Assembly (NCBI RefSeq): GCF_011074885.1
Contig: NC_054689.1
Coordinates: forward strand, 1,116,001-1,180,000
Length of the DNA: 64,000 bases
Direction: 5' to 3'
Source: Brettanomyces bruxellensis
Taxonomy: Eukaryota; Ascomycota; Pichiomycetes; Pichiales; Pichiaceae
A program made the translations under genes and the position numbers. Positions within the stretch are counted from its first letter, which is position 1. Every line of letters begins with the position of its first letter. The notes under the pieces are model-generated. The model saw only the letters and a list, made by a program, of their open reading frames with translations. It made no database searches and was not told the DNA's origin. Shown here in pieces: positions 50,851-60,283 of this stretch.

Positions 50851-51561
50851 ATGAATCATAATCAAGCACAGGTGCGAACTTTGTATATTAGAAATCTTAA
50901 TGAGAAGGTATCAAGAAATACACTTCGGACGAGTCTAACGCAATATTTCAAAAGTCATGGTTTTGAAGTGCAAGACATTAAAACGTTTACAAATATTCGT
51001 TTGCGAGGTCAAGCATTTGTGACTCTTCGGAATCACTCTGAATGCATACGGTTGATGAATATGTTGAATACTTCAATGCTTTTAGGCAAACCAGTTCAAA
51101 TTCAAATGTCGCATTCTAGTAGCGATTATGCTGTGGAACAGTCTTTTAAGGCACAATTCAAAAATGAATGGAAGTCGAAATTCGATGAATATCAGACGAA
51201 AATGAAAAAGATACGTTTAAATAAAAGGCAAACATTCGATGGCCACAAAAGCCTTAAAAGAAAGTTATCTGCTGAGCAAAATGGATCGGAAGTTTCCCAG
51301 AAGAAACATAAAATTCAAAGTCCCAATATTGCAAATAAAATTCTTCTTCTAACGAACTTATCCTCGTCAGTAGCCGAATCTAGTTTGTATAAACTATTCG
51401 AAAAGTTCAAAGGTTTTCAAAATTTGTCGCTTGTGAAAATACGGCATGTTGGTTTTGTTGAGTTTAGGTCCGAAATAGAGTCTACCGAATGTCTTAAGGC
51501 CATCGGAAATAGCCTAAAAGTCGACGGGTGCGACTGCAAGTTGCATTACGCCAAAAAATGA
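50851..51561 (+). CDS. MUD1: Two-RRM U1A/U2B''-type snRNP protein (MUD1-like)
   Basis: The first RRM (about residues 8-90) has the U1A/U2B'' entry RTLYIRNLNEKV and a GQAFVTLRNH RNP1-like strand. A basic K/R-rich linker follows (about 110-155). A second, weaker RRM fills the C-terminus (about 160-235, ILLLTNLSSSVAE and HVGFVEFRSE). This is the U1A layout (Mud1 in yeast, 298 residues), predicted to bind U1 snRNA. The ATG at 50851 is chosen because it directly precedes the conserved RRM. ATG 50785 would add 22 residues. Confidence 0.8.
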   Translation: MNHNQAQVRTLYIRNLNEKVSRNTLRTSLTQYFKSHGFEVQDIKTFTNIRLRGQAFVTLRNHSECIRLMNMLNTSMLLGKPVQIQMSHSSSDYAVEQSFKAQFKNEWKSKFDEYQTKMKKIRLNKRQTFDGHKSLKRKLSAEQNGSEVSQKKHKIQSPNIANKILLLTNLSSSVAESSLYKLFEKFKGFQNLSLVKIRHVGFVEFRSEIESTECLKAIGNSLKVDGCDCKLHYAKK

Positions 51562-51668
51562 AGGTTGCATACCCAGTTAAGTATAAAACTTAGGAAATTA
51601 AACATTAGATTAAATAAATAATGAAAAATATTGTATATTACAAGAATTCGAAAAGATACCCTACAGCT

Positions 51669-52148
51669 TTAGTATTTGCCCGTTAAAATTGTCCTCCATG
51701 CCGTCAAAAAACCTTCCTTCTGTTTTCCACCTTTGTCAAGATCCCCTAAAAGTCTGTTATAGTAATTTGGATTTCCTTTTGGCTCCAACAATTTCTTGTC
51801 TATTTGATAATACTTCTCCCACTTCGAATTGGCAATGTTCTTCAAAGACTTAAACTGTTGATTGAGAATATCTATTGTAAATAAGTCTTTTTGATAAGCA
51901 TCGTCTTTATCTGAGGAAAGTGTTTCTTTTATTTTCGTTGCGTCGATCTTCGTAGTACTTTTAGTCGAGTTAGCATCTTTCCTTCCTTCCTTTAGGACTG
52001 ATGTGGGAACAGCTATTCCTCCAATGTTGCAAAACCGTATTATTTGTGATGTTTTAAAGGTTGCATTATGTTGAATTCTATCTTTGGGAAATTTCTCCAA
52101 AAGAGAGACCAACTTTTTTGCCTCCTGACCAATTTTATTGGAAGACAT
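51669..52148 (-). CDS. CBP6: Cbp6, cytochrome b translation/assembly factor
   Basis: Cbp6 works with Cbp3 at the mitochondrial ribosome exit to receive newly made cytochrome b. The 159-residue product (yeast 162) is collinear: AKKLVSLLEKFPKDRIQHN near the N-terminus, SKWEKYYQIDKKLLEPKGNPNYYNRLL in two consecutive blocks near 110-140, then FLTAWRTILTGKY at the end. The chosen start is ATG 52146-52148 (MSSNKIGQEAKK), which matches yeast; a further 15 upstream codons are open. Confidence 0.92.
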   Translation of the reverse strand: MSSNKIGQEAKKLVSLLEKFPKDRIQHNATFKTSQIIRFCNIGGIAVPTSVLKEGRKDANSTKSTTKIDATKIKETLSSDKDDAYQKDLFTIDILNQQFKSLKNIANSKWEKYYQIDKKLLEPKGNPNYYNRLLGDLDKGGKQKEGFLTAWRTILTGKY

Positions 52149-52271
52149 CTTGTTTACACGGGGATTAAACAGTACTCTCCATGAGCCGACCATTAAAGCT
52201 TGCTTTCACAAGTGGTGATGATGGTAATTCGATCTCTTTTTTTTTCTCTCCAAAAAAAAATTGCAGCGGTT

Positions 52272-52994
52272 TTACGCACGTGACAACGATGAATTTCTGA
52301 AGCTTTCGTAACATAAGTCGTACTCAAAATTGTTCAATTTCGTGGGCTTTTCAAGAAACATTTTCCTATCAATATATTTGATTCTTGTTCTCACATGTGC
52401 ATCCGTTATAGTAAATGGAAATATTTTATGATCTTTGTACACTGATAAAGCTTTCATGATGCATATTTTATCATCAGTATATTTTTTATCATCCTCAGAA
52501 TCGCCGCCGATCAAAAGTATATCATAATCCTTCGCGATTTTTAGAAGTCTTTCCTCTTCCATCTCATCCAACTTGTATACTTCCAATTCAGAAATATACT
52601 GAAAATGAAGTGTTTTTCCAGATATGATTTTGATTTTGGGTTTTTCCATCAATGGATATTCTTTTTCCCCAATTAGGTTCTTTTTCCTAATTTCTCCCTC
52701 CAGCTTGCGTTCCATGCACTTTTTTCCCAATAGCTTAACGCCAGCTGTGTATTTAACCCCCCATTTAGTTTTTATTTGATTTTTCATAACGCTTTTTAAT
52801 TCATTCTGATGGAGGTCAATTCTTTCTCCAGATAGATCGCAATTAATAAGGAATCGTTTCAAGAATTCATCATCCTGCTTTGTGTGCCTTCTATCGTTCA
52901 TTATCCGGATAGGACCCCGGCATTGCTGAAAAATAAGAGGATGAGAGTTGAAAGTTGAAGCGATATCTGACCAACCCTTAAGTTGATAATACAT
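52272..52994 (-). CDS. Unknown basic/charged protein
   Basis: The frame gives up to 240 residues, or 209 if it starts at ATG 52899-52901 (MNDRRHTKQDDEF). It is very rich in K, E, D and I and has no membrane segment or motif I recognise. The sequence before the second ATG contains TTATTTTTCAG, which looks like a 3' splice site, but no matching donor or TACTAAC branch point is visible. It lies upstream of CBP6 on the same strand. Length and position support a gene; function is unknown. Confidence 0.6.
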   Translation of the reverse strand: MYYQLKGWSDIASTFNSHPLIFQQCRGPIRIMNDRRHTKQDDEFLKRFLINCDLSGERIDLHQNELKSVMKNQIKTKWGVKYTAGVKLLGKKCMERKLEGEIRKKNLIGEKEYPLMEKPKIKIISGKTLHFQYISELEVYKLDEMEEERLLKIAKDYDILLIGGDSEDDKKYTDDKICIMKALSVYKDHKIFPFTITDAHVRTRIKYIDRKMFLEKPTKLNNFEYDLCYESFRNSSLSRA

Positions 52995-53288
52995 TTCACA
53001 AAAGTTTGATCCAATATTATATAAATATATAAATATTCTTTACAACTGAGGATATGTATGAAAACTCCTTCAGAAATTTGTACTTCATTTCCCAGGTATT
53101 TATGGGAGTGAGAAATCCTTTTTTTTTTTCGACCAGAACAGTAAAACTTTTTTCCCTCTTTTCTATTAAGATCGTATCTAACCAGCCTAATACAATAAAG
53201 CTATATACACCGAAGTACCATACATTTCCCCCTAAATTTTAAACAAAAATGTAACCATCGCTGTTAGAAATCTCCTCTAATTAAAAAG

Positions 53289-54812
53289 TCATGAATCATT
53301 GAACTCCTTTGTAATTTGTGAGGTATACTCAGCGAACACCTTTTGAAATTGCTCTTTAATATTCAGACCTGACAGTTCTGTTAAAATTGTTTCTATCATG
53401 TTCTGTGAAACCTTCAATGCAAGATTTGGTTTCCCCTCTCCAAGATAATCTACCACATTTTGTCTCTTTTCCAAAGCTTTCACAATTGAGTCAACTATTT
53501 CACCTTTGATGAGGTGCTTCGAAGAATTGCGCCTTAAATTGTTCTCCACGATAAATAAAAGATCAGAGAAATACGTAAGATAATTTACCACCAAAATTCT
53601 CTCCCACATGTCCAATCTCAATGCCGGTGACATGTTTTCATTTGGAAATCCCAGGTAATCCATAATACTTTCAAGATAGGACCACATACAATCGTCCAAG
53701 TCCTGTTTCGAAAAGTATGTCGGATGTTGTGTAGGTGAGTGTGAAAAATACAAAGAACCCCAATGAGAAATTTCTAAAAATGTATTTTCTGAGCTGGAAT
53801 AAATTTCCTTTGAATCAACCACCTTCGTCATTATTTTATCATTTGCTAAATTGAATGGATACATCACGAGATGAATAGTGTTTGGTCCATCATCCATGGT
53901 TCTTCTGTATATTTTTGCCAATCCTGGCAAGTCAGTTAGCTCAATAGGAAATCTGTTATCAATGTAACTTTCTGTTTCATTTAAATTTTCAATCGGTTCG
54001 TGAATCACGCTGATGTTAAAATTAAATAAATCATTCAGCCGCTCTAAATATGGTGAAATTTTGTGTAAGGCCTCGTCAAAGTCCCATGTATACTGATTTG
54101 ATCCAACCAGGATAAACTCCATTGTTATGTTTTGTGCAGGTTCTGTCAACAACTGTCTAATTCTGTCGTTAAAAATAAAATCCTGATGAACAAAATTGAA
54201 GTGGTTGTTTTGGTGGTAGTACACTTTAATCAAACTATCTTCCCGGTAGTGTTCTAGCTCACCTTTAAAGCAATAATCAGTCAAAAGTTGCGTCACAAAA
54301 AATGGTAGATCATTCGTTTCGACTGCACTCAAAATATAGTAGAGTTCAGCATAACTTTTTATACCATCAACGTATATAGCATTCTGGTCACTAAGAAGCA
54401 ATCTGACGAATAGTGCAAAAGGAGGATATCCATCTTCTTTAAAAATATCATAATCACCATATGTCCAATTTACATTGTAATTAAGGGCAATATGTTCTTT
54501 TTCCTTAAGTCTACCTCCAAATTGGATATTCACTGCCTCTGGTAGATCCGGGAATCGAAAATCTGGGCACGAGTAATATGATGGCACATTTATGGAAACG
54601 TCTGAAATAGGATGCTCAATAAAATGTCTTACCACCTTTTCCGGAAGGTATCTATATCTTATATATTTATTGTATGTTTTGATGAATGGATGTGTGAATA
54701 TAGCATTAAAGCACAGTGCCAACAGTCCAGCTATGACTGATCCTACCAGTAGATATCTGTATTTATTTGGGTATCTTCTTCTTTCCTTAGTCTTATCGTT
54801 TAAACTAACCAT
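53289..54812 (-). CDS. GPI17: Gpi17 (PIG-S), GPI transamidase subunit
   Basis: PIG-S/Gpi17 is an ER-membrane subunit of the complex that attaches GPI anchors. The 507-residue product (yeast 534) has an N-terminal membrane segment (about 20-40) and a large lumenal region. PIG-S features there include SINVPSYYS, NDLPFFVTQLL, ITMEFILVGSN...WDFDEAL and FLEISHWGSLYFS (FPNENMSPALR nearby). The start is ATG 54810-54812; the frame runs further only to a GTG. The C-terminus ends without the second membrane segment I would expect for PIG-S proteins. Confidence 0.85.
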   Translation of the reverse strand: MVSLNDKTKERRRYPNKYRYLLVGSVIAGLLALCFNAIFTHPFIKTYNKYIRYRYLPEKVVRHFIEHPISDVSINVPSYYSCPDFRFPDLPEAVNIQFGGRLKEKEHIALNYNVNWTYGDYDIFKEDGYPPFALFVRLLLSDQNAIYVDGIKSYAELYYILSAVETNDLPFFVTQLLTDYCFKGELEHYREDSLIKVYYHQNNHFNFVHQDFIFNDRIRQLLTEPAQNITMEFILVGSNQYTWDFDEALHKISPYLERLNDLFNFNISVIHEPIENLNETESYIDNRFPIELTDLPGLAKIYRRTMDDGPNTIHLVMYPFNLANDKIMTKVVDSKEIYSSSENTFLEISHWGSLYFSHSPTQHPTYFSKQDLDDCMWSYLESIMDYLGFPNENMSPALRLDMWERILVVNYLTYFSDLLFIVENNLRRNSSKHLIKGEIVDSIVKALEKRQNVVDYLGEGKPNLALKVSQNMIETILTELSGLNIKEQFQKVFAEYTSQITKEFNDS

Positions 54813-55074
54813 CTGATACTCTATCCACGTGTATAAGAATTTTCTAATATGGTTTCTAAATACAATGAAGTTCCATATATTGTTGATTTTAAGTCGAATC
54901 GGAAGTAAAATGGAGAAACAATCAATTTTGTCGAAGAAAACGAAGACAGACACCGATGGAAAAAAAAGGATGAAAAAATCGCTTGGCGTTTCATGGATTT
55001 TTATGATACTAGGCGGACGTCCTTTTATGTTTCGGTAAAATTGCCTTTACCTCTCAGTGAGACAAGTGGTCATT

Positions 55075-55908
55075 ATGTCTGGAAATCTACAGCCAACGAA
55101 AGCACAAATATTAAAAAATTTGGAGGCTTTTAAGAACGTGGACACTCCTGAAAAGAAAGAAGAAATTTTTGTTCATGAAGTGTACAACAAAATATCGACT
55201 CACTTTTCGCAGACGAGATATAAGCCATGGCCATTTGTTCAACAGTTTCTAAGTGAACTCCCAGATAACTTACTTGGTGTTGATGTTGGATGTGGAAATG
55301 GGAAATATTTAAGCGTGAATAAAAAATTGTATATAGTGGGATCTGATTATTCCACAGGTTTGATTCAGCAAGCTAGAATGCTGCATAAGGATGAAGAAAG
55401 CAATGATATTTTGATTGCAGATGGTTTGCAACTACCACATCCTGATGGTATATTTGACTTTGCTCTTTCCATTGCAGTAATACATCACTTTTCGACCAAG
55501 GAAAGACGAGAAAACGCCATTAAAGAGATCTTAAGAGTCTTGCGGTTTCATGGTAAGGCATTGATATACTGTTGGGCCTTGGAACAAGAACATTCTAGAA
55601 GAGGGTATCACGATGGAATGGATCAGGATGTTTTAGTTCCGTGGGTTTTGATGAAGAAACAAAAGAAGAAGAAGAAAAATAATATTTCCAGTATTGATAA
55701 AAATAAATCTGAAGCCAGTGATAAAAAGGACTGCAACACTCAAAATACAGAGAGTGGAGATAATGTTAAACCTGATACTAAGATGAGATATTATCATTTA
55801 TATAAAAAAGGAGAACTCAACGAGGATTGTGCTGAGGCAGGGGGGAAAGTAGTTAATAGTGGGTACGAACGAGATAATTGGTGGACCATAGTAGAAAAGA
55901 TAAAATAA
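55075..55908 (+). CDS. TRM9: Trm9, tRNA wobble-uridine carboxymethyl methyltransferase
   Basis: Trm9 with Trm112 completes mcm5U/mcm5s2U at wobble uridine in tRNA-Arg and tRNA-Glu. The 277-residue product (yeast 279) has SQTRYKPWPFVQQFL, the SAM-binding GVDVGCGNGKYL (about 68-79), GSDYSTGLIQQAR and the SIAVIHHFSTKERRENAI active-site helix. YCWALEQEHSRRGYHDGMDQ is followed by a lysine-rich insert and a final RDNWWTIVEK. The ATG at 55075 is used; the frame extends only to a GTG. Confidence 0.95.
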   Translation: MSGNLQPTKAQILKNLEAFKNVDTPEKKEEIFVHEVYNKISTHFSQTRYKPWPFVQQFLSELPDNLLGVDVGCGNGKYLSVNKKLYIVGSDYSTGLIQQARMLHKDEESNDILIADGLQLPHPDGIFDFALSIAVIHHFSTKERRENAIKEILRVLRFHGKALIYCWALEQEHSRRGYHDGMDQDVLVPWVLMKKQKKKKKNNISSIDKNKSEASDKKDCNTQNTESGDNVKPDTKMRYYHLYKKGELNEDCAEAGGKVVNSGYERDNWWTIVEKIK

Positions 55909-56137
55909 GCTACAGCGATGGGAGAAAATAGTTTCCGAATACAATCAAAATTTTGCATTTCTAGCGTCGACAGAAATCGATAGCATATATAAATCGCTAT
56001 AATATACACGTGAGTTCACAACATTGGAGTACCAGATATGTTGCAAAGAGCAACATGAATCCGACTCCCTGTCATTTTGATGTGGAAATGTACATTCTGG
56101 GAGGTATTAAGTATTAATGATGAGCATGTCTCGCCCT

Positions 56138-58093
56138 TCAATATGACTGCGTGCTTTCCGAATTTGTGCGTGCCAACGATGCTTTTCTTCTCTCGATTCT
56201 TCCTTGTTTCATCAATCTTTTCAATGCAACACTGTCCAATGGATCTAATAACTCAAATGAGCAAAGAAGTTCCTCGCTGACGCTCATGACTGCACCCCAG
56301 TTATCAAATTCTCCACAATAATTAGGCGCAGAGAAAACAGTAACAAGAGACCTGTCATTGAAAAATTCGTAGCCATCTTCAACAACCATGTGTGCCCTGC
56401 ATACAAGGTCAAATTGAAAACGGTTTAAGAATTTATTAATTGCGACCTTGTTAAAGCAATAAGAGACACCACGTTCGTTATCTTCCCATTCATTTGGTTG
56501 ATCAGCCGGATCTGACCAAAGAAGATCATTAAGAAGCCCAAAGTCAGGGACGTCCGTCGGCCTCTTGATATTTCTGATTTCATCGATCGAGTTTAAAACC
56601 GGAGAAAGTCCACCATGGACACAAAATATTTTTGAAGCAACTAAAGCACAAACCGGTAGTGTGTTAAATGTATCAATAAAAAGCTTCCATGTTCTGATGT
56701 TGGTTCTCCTCTTGCATTCGTCATAGAATCCGTAAGCCCTTGTAATTTGTGCACACTCGTGATTTCCACGAAGCAAGAAAAAGTTCTCCGGGTATTTAAT
56801 TTTGTAGCAAAATAGAAGTAGAATTGTCTCAAGAGATTGCTTTCCCCTGTCTACATAATCCCCTAAAAATAGATAATTTGCCGAAGGAGGAAAACCACAT
56901 TTGGTGAATATCCGGATCAAATCGCTATATTGACCGTGTATATCACCTACAATTTTGACGGGTGCATTTAGTTCCAACAGGGTAGGCTGGCTCAAAAAAA
57001 TTTCCCTTGCAGCTGAACATATCATAGCTATTTCACTATTCTTAACACAAACAGACTTCGTTCGCTTTCCAGAGTAACCTGCATCCAACAACCTCTGAAT
57101 TAAGTTTTCGATATTCAGAGGTTTTTTCTTACGCTTTCGATGTACGTTTTGAGATCCTGTACCAGTGCTATCAGCTTTTCGTAAATCCGCACCATTCATA
57201 TTTTCGTTCTTGCTACCATCTTGAGATAATACAATATCTGGTATCTCCTGATTGCTTTGTGATGAGGAGTTAATTGTCAGAGGAGAGCTTGTTAATTGTT
57301 CTTGTTGTATAGAGTCGGACACATCGGATGTAGGATCCTGCGATTTAGGAACCCATTGGCCGTCTTTGAAGCGATCGTATGAGTGTGATTTCCTCGAAGA
57401 ATGTGCCGTACTTGCAGAACTCCTTCTTGATATAGAAATTGCTCCGTCATCTTTGTGCTTATTAGTAGACGTTGATGAATAGGAATAGACCGATTCACCA
57501 TTTGTAGTAATCGAAGCCGAGGAAGAAAAAGAAGGCATCCCAGGACGATCAATTTTGGAAGAGGTAGTGCCATCACCATTCTTGCTGATTTGTTCTGAGT
57601 CATCGTTTTCAACGCTTGTCGAGTTGCTGGTACGATGCTTTCGAGGCCGTTGCAAAGATTTTGAATGGGAACGATGGTGATGATGGTGATGATGATGATG
57701 ATGATGAACAGGAGAAGCGGTTGTCTTAAGAATAGGTGACTTTGGTGGTACCTGTATCATCGAAGGAGGGAGATTGCCATTTAGTTTAGTAGAATTATCC
57801 ACATCTGTTAAAATTGCAGGTCGCCCACCGTCATCGTAATTCGAGTTCATATCATCCACCCTTGTCCCATCAAGGTTATTGGTATCAGCATCTGGTGCAT
57901 CGTCTGTTGCCAAAGGAAGAGAAAGCGATGAGCCTTTACGACTGAGATCAGCCGATTTTCGTGATGATGTTTGACTGATGATACTCTTAAACGAGCGTTT
58001 GCTCCTCACAGAATGCCCTGACTGGACCGAAGTACCGGTCTCTGACCTTGAAAAAGAAGACAAACTCTTTTGCTTGGAGGTTTGATTTCCCAT
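56138..58093 (-). CDS. PPZ1: Ser/Thr protein phosphatase Ppz1-type
   Basis: Ppz phosphatases control K+ influx, salt tolerance and cell-wall integrity and are inhibited by Hal3. The 651-residue product has MGNQTSK at its N-terminus (Gly2 fits N-myristoylation) and a disordered S/R-rich region to about 330. A PP1-like catalytic domain follows, with GDIHGQYSD near 382, GDYVDRG near 410, RGNHE near 440 and [13 protein letters not shown] near 590. An 11-histidine run followed by RSHSK lies near 131-147. Yeast Ppz1 is 692 residues. Confidence 0.94.
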   Translation of the reverse strand: MGNQTSKQKSLSSFSRSETGTSVQSGHSVRSKRSFKSIISQTSSRKSADLSRKGSSLSLPLATDDAPDADTNNLDGTRVDDMNSNYDDGGRPAILTDVDNSTKLNGNLPPSMIQVPPKSPILKTTASPVHHHHHHHHHHHRSHSKSLQRPRKHRTSNSTSVENDDSEQISKNGDGTTSSKIDRPGMPSFSSSASITTNGESVYSYSSTSTNKHKDDGAISISRRSSASTAHSSRKSHSYDRFKDGQWVPKSQDPTSDVSDSIQQEQLTSSPLTINSSSQSNQEIPDIVLSQDGSKNENMNGADLRKADSTGTGSQNVHRKRKKKPLNIENLIQRLLDAGYSGKRTKSVCVKNSEIAMICSAAREIFLSQPTLLELNAPVKIVGDIHGQYSDLIRIFTKCGFPPSANYLFLGDYVDRGKQSLETILLLFCYKIKYPENFFLLRGNHECAQITRAYGFYDECKRRTNIRTWKLFIDTFNTLPVCALVASKIFCVHGGLSPVLNSIDEIRNIKRPTDVPDFGLLNDLLWSDPADQPNEWEDNERGVSYCFNKVAINKFLNRFQFDLVCRAHMVVEDGYEFFNDRSLVTVFSAPNYCGEFDNWGAVMSVSEELLCSFELLDPLDSVALKRLMKQGRIERRKASLARTNSESTQSY

Positions 58094-58739
58094 TGCTATC
58101 GGTCACCAGAATTCACTTGATAATTGTATGGTTATATTCAGATTTAATGAAAGATATGGTATATGTGTCTTGAAACTTCAATATGGGAATGTAGCTGCAC
58201 TTTAAAACAAAAGGTCATTGAGGTCCTTTTCAACGTCGAGGTTTTAATCAAGACTTACGGCGTAATAACGAAATGTATAAGTTGCTCGCTACGGTTTGAG
58301 AGTACGAGAAAAAAAGGAAGAAAAATGACAAGGTTGAAACAATAAACCCATCGACGGAATTAAAGTACAAGAAAAAAATAAAATAAAAAATCCTAAAAAT
58401 AAAAGAGAGATGAGAGAGATAGTGTTCGCAGGGAGGTAATATAATAATATGAAGAAAGTCGCGATGAAACAATACCGGCTTAGGTGAATTGAATTGGGTC
58501 GCGCTAAGCAGAAGAAATTTAAATAAAAATAGCAATAAGATACTTTGTATTTTAGAAGGTTTTAGTGGTGTTAAAGTACTATTGATGAATGTCTCCAAAA
58601 TATAAGGTATTTGAAGTAAAAATTAAAATTCATATATATACATACTTATCCATTTATTTATATTTATATTTATTAGATTCATCCTGAGTGTATAGAGTAA
58701 GAGACAGGCGGGTTTTGTCCGGCGATGGCATATTCCCAA

Positions 58740-58758
58740 TTTTTTTTTTTTTTTTTTT
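58740..58758 (+). repeat. Poly-T tract (19 T)
   Basis: An uninterrupted T run lies about 650 bp upstream of PPZ1. It is likely nucleosome-excluding. Confidence 0.75.
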
Positions 58759-59508
58759 GCATTGAGCGTGGACCCTTCAACTAGGAAAAAAGAAAGGTTG
58801 ATAAAATTTTCATTTTCCAGCGATGATATCAAAACGAATTCAAATATATAATTTATTGCTTAAGCTTTTTGTTTAAGTCAAGACCAAGAGTAATGATTCC
58901 CCACAATCTCCGAATCGTTTAATTCAATCCATCCTTGTTGTTAATTTCTGCTAAAGGGACTTGACGAGAAATGATTTCGCTATCGATAATATGGCCGCGA
59001 ATGAAATGTGGGTCTAGACCGCACCGACACAGAAAAATGTAAAGAGGTGGTACCGAGAAGTGGGAAAATTTGAACTAATGACCGATAGCATGCTTAACAC
59101 GATAAGAAGTATCATCTCGTTATGCCATTTTTCACGTATTTACTTTGACTATCCATATCGGAATTGTTATTATCACTCCGTAAGCCAATGGTGGATAATT
59201 TACTTATTTTGTCTATGGCCAGTCACTTCCATTTAATAATACATTACTATTGTCATCTTCTTACTGCTCCACTTCAATTATTTTTATATTTTTATTTTGT
59301 TGAGGGGGAGGGCAATTTTTTACGCATAGATAAGAGGCAAAGCCGAGAGGCTTTAAGCGCGGTAAAAAAAAAATAGAGATGAAAAAACATATTTGATTCT
59401 GCGGATATCTATCATCTATCTATTTTTCTTTTTCTTCAACTTCTCTCCTTTTTCCGTTATCTCAAATACTTAGGTCGGTATCGACGCGACTGTAACATTT
59501 TATTTCTA

Positions 59509-59529
59509 CTGATTTATCAGATAAATCAG
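59509..59529. promoter_or_regulatory. 21-bp perfect palindrome with paired GATA cores
   Basis: CTGATTTATC, a central A, then GATAAATCAG form a perfect inverted repeat. It places TATC and GATA cores back to back, suited to a dimeric or double GATA-factor site. It lies about 755 bp before the permease ATG. Confidence 0.45.
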
Positions 59530-60044
59530 AGAAATATTTATGTCCCTTGATCATCATCTTTCAGGGAAAGAGTAGTATTAACCCAGTTAACTATCATCAT
59601 ATTTTTAATTGCTATGATATGACTCAAATATAGGTTTTCCTGACTTGCTAATATAGTGTGTGCCCTTGCTACCATGAAATACTAAACTTTTTAAACATTG
59701 TATTCATTCCTCACTGTCAACTGGTAAGTACCTCAAACGTAAATTCAAAATTAATTGTTATGGAAACGCAATCATTACGATCCAACAGGCAACTCTTAGT
59801 AGTGGTAGAACTGAATCCTTAAATATGATTAATGCTATTGTCTAAAATGTATATGTTTATATCATTAGGATCTTATTGTGGTGAAAACACTTGTAATTGT
59901 AGTCTTACAAATTGTTGAGATAAAAAAGATCTGCGGCTTGGCCCGTTAACATGAAAACGAAAAAAAAAATTCGTCGAAGAAAAATAAGCCGGAAACAGTA
60001 ACTATTTACCGTCGGATGAACAAAGGTAGAGTCATAAGAAATTT

Positions 60045-60050
60045 CTTATC
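60045..60050 (-). promoter_or_regulatory. GATAAG (nitrogen GATA-type) site
   Basis: CTTATC on the plus strand is GATAAG on the minus strand, 234 bp before the permease ATG. Gln3/Gat1-type factors bind GATAAG in nitrogen-catabolite-repressed promoters. Regulation is inferred only. Confidence 0.35.
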
Positions 60051-60283
60051 TTTGAAAAATAACGAATAACTTGGAATTACTCTTTATTGTCTAATTAGTT
60101 TTTTCCAAAAATTATTAGATATGTAAAGTCAAGTCAGCTAGAATCCAAAAGTTTTTTTGTCGTATCTGTTTTCTTGTCATCACATAAGACTATGTTTTTC
60201 CTGCCTCCAGTAAATCGTTTAATCACCTTAACTGTTAATTTGTTTGCTCTTGATTGTTATATCCTGTCAAAGCCAGAACATAG

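Larger units (their letters stand above)
58094..60283. other. 2.2-kb divergent regulatory region PPZ1 / permease
   Basis: No gene is supported. The region holds a 19-T run (58740-58758), a 21-bp palindrome with two facing GATA cores (59509-59529), CTTATC at 60045-60050 and several other GATA-like cores. Its size suits a nutrient-regulated permease promoter. Short open frames such as 59164-59376 carry no recognisable sequence. Confidence 0.6.

Noticed and set aside
59050..59110. Stretch resembling the minus strand of a tRNA (TTTGAACTAATGACC ... AGCATGCTTAACACGAT)
   Set aside because: The T-arm and anticodon stems do not pair and there is no A box, so I do not call a tRNA or a tRNA pseudogene.
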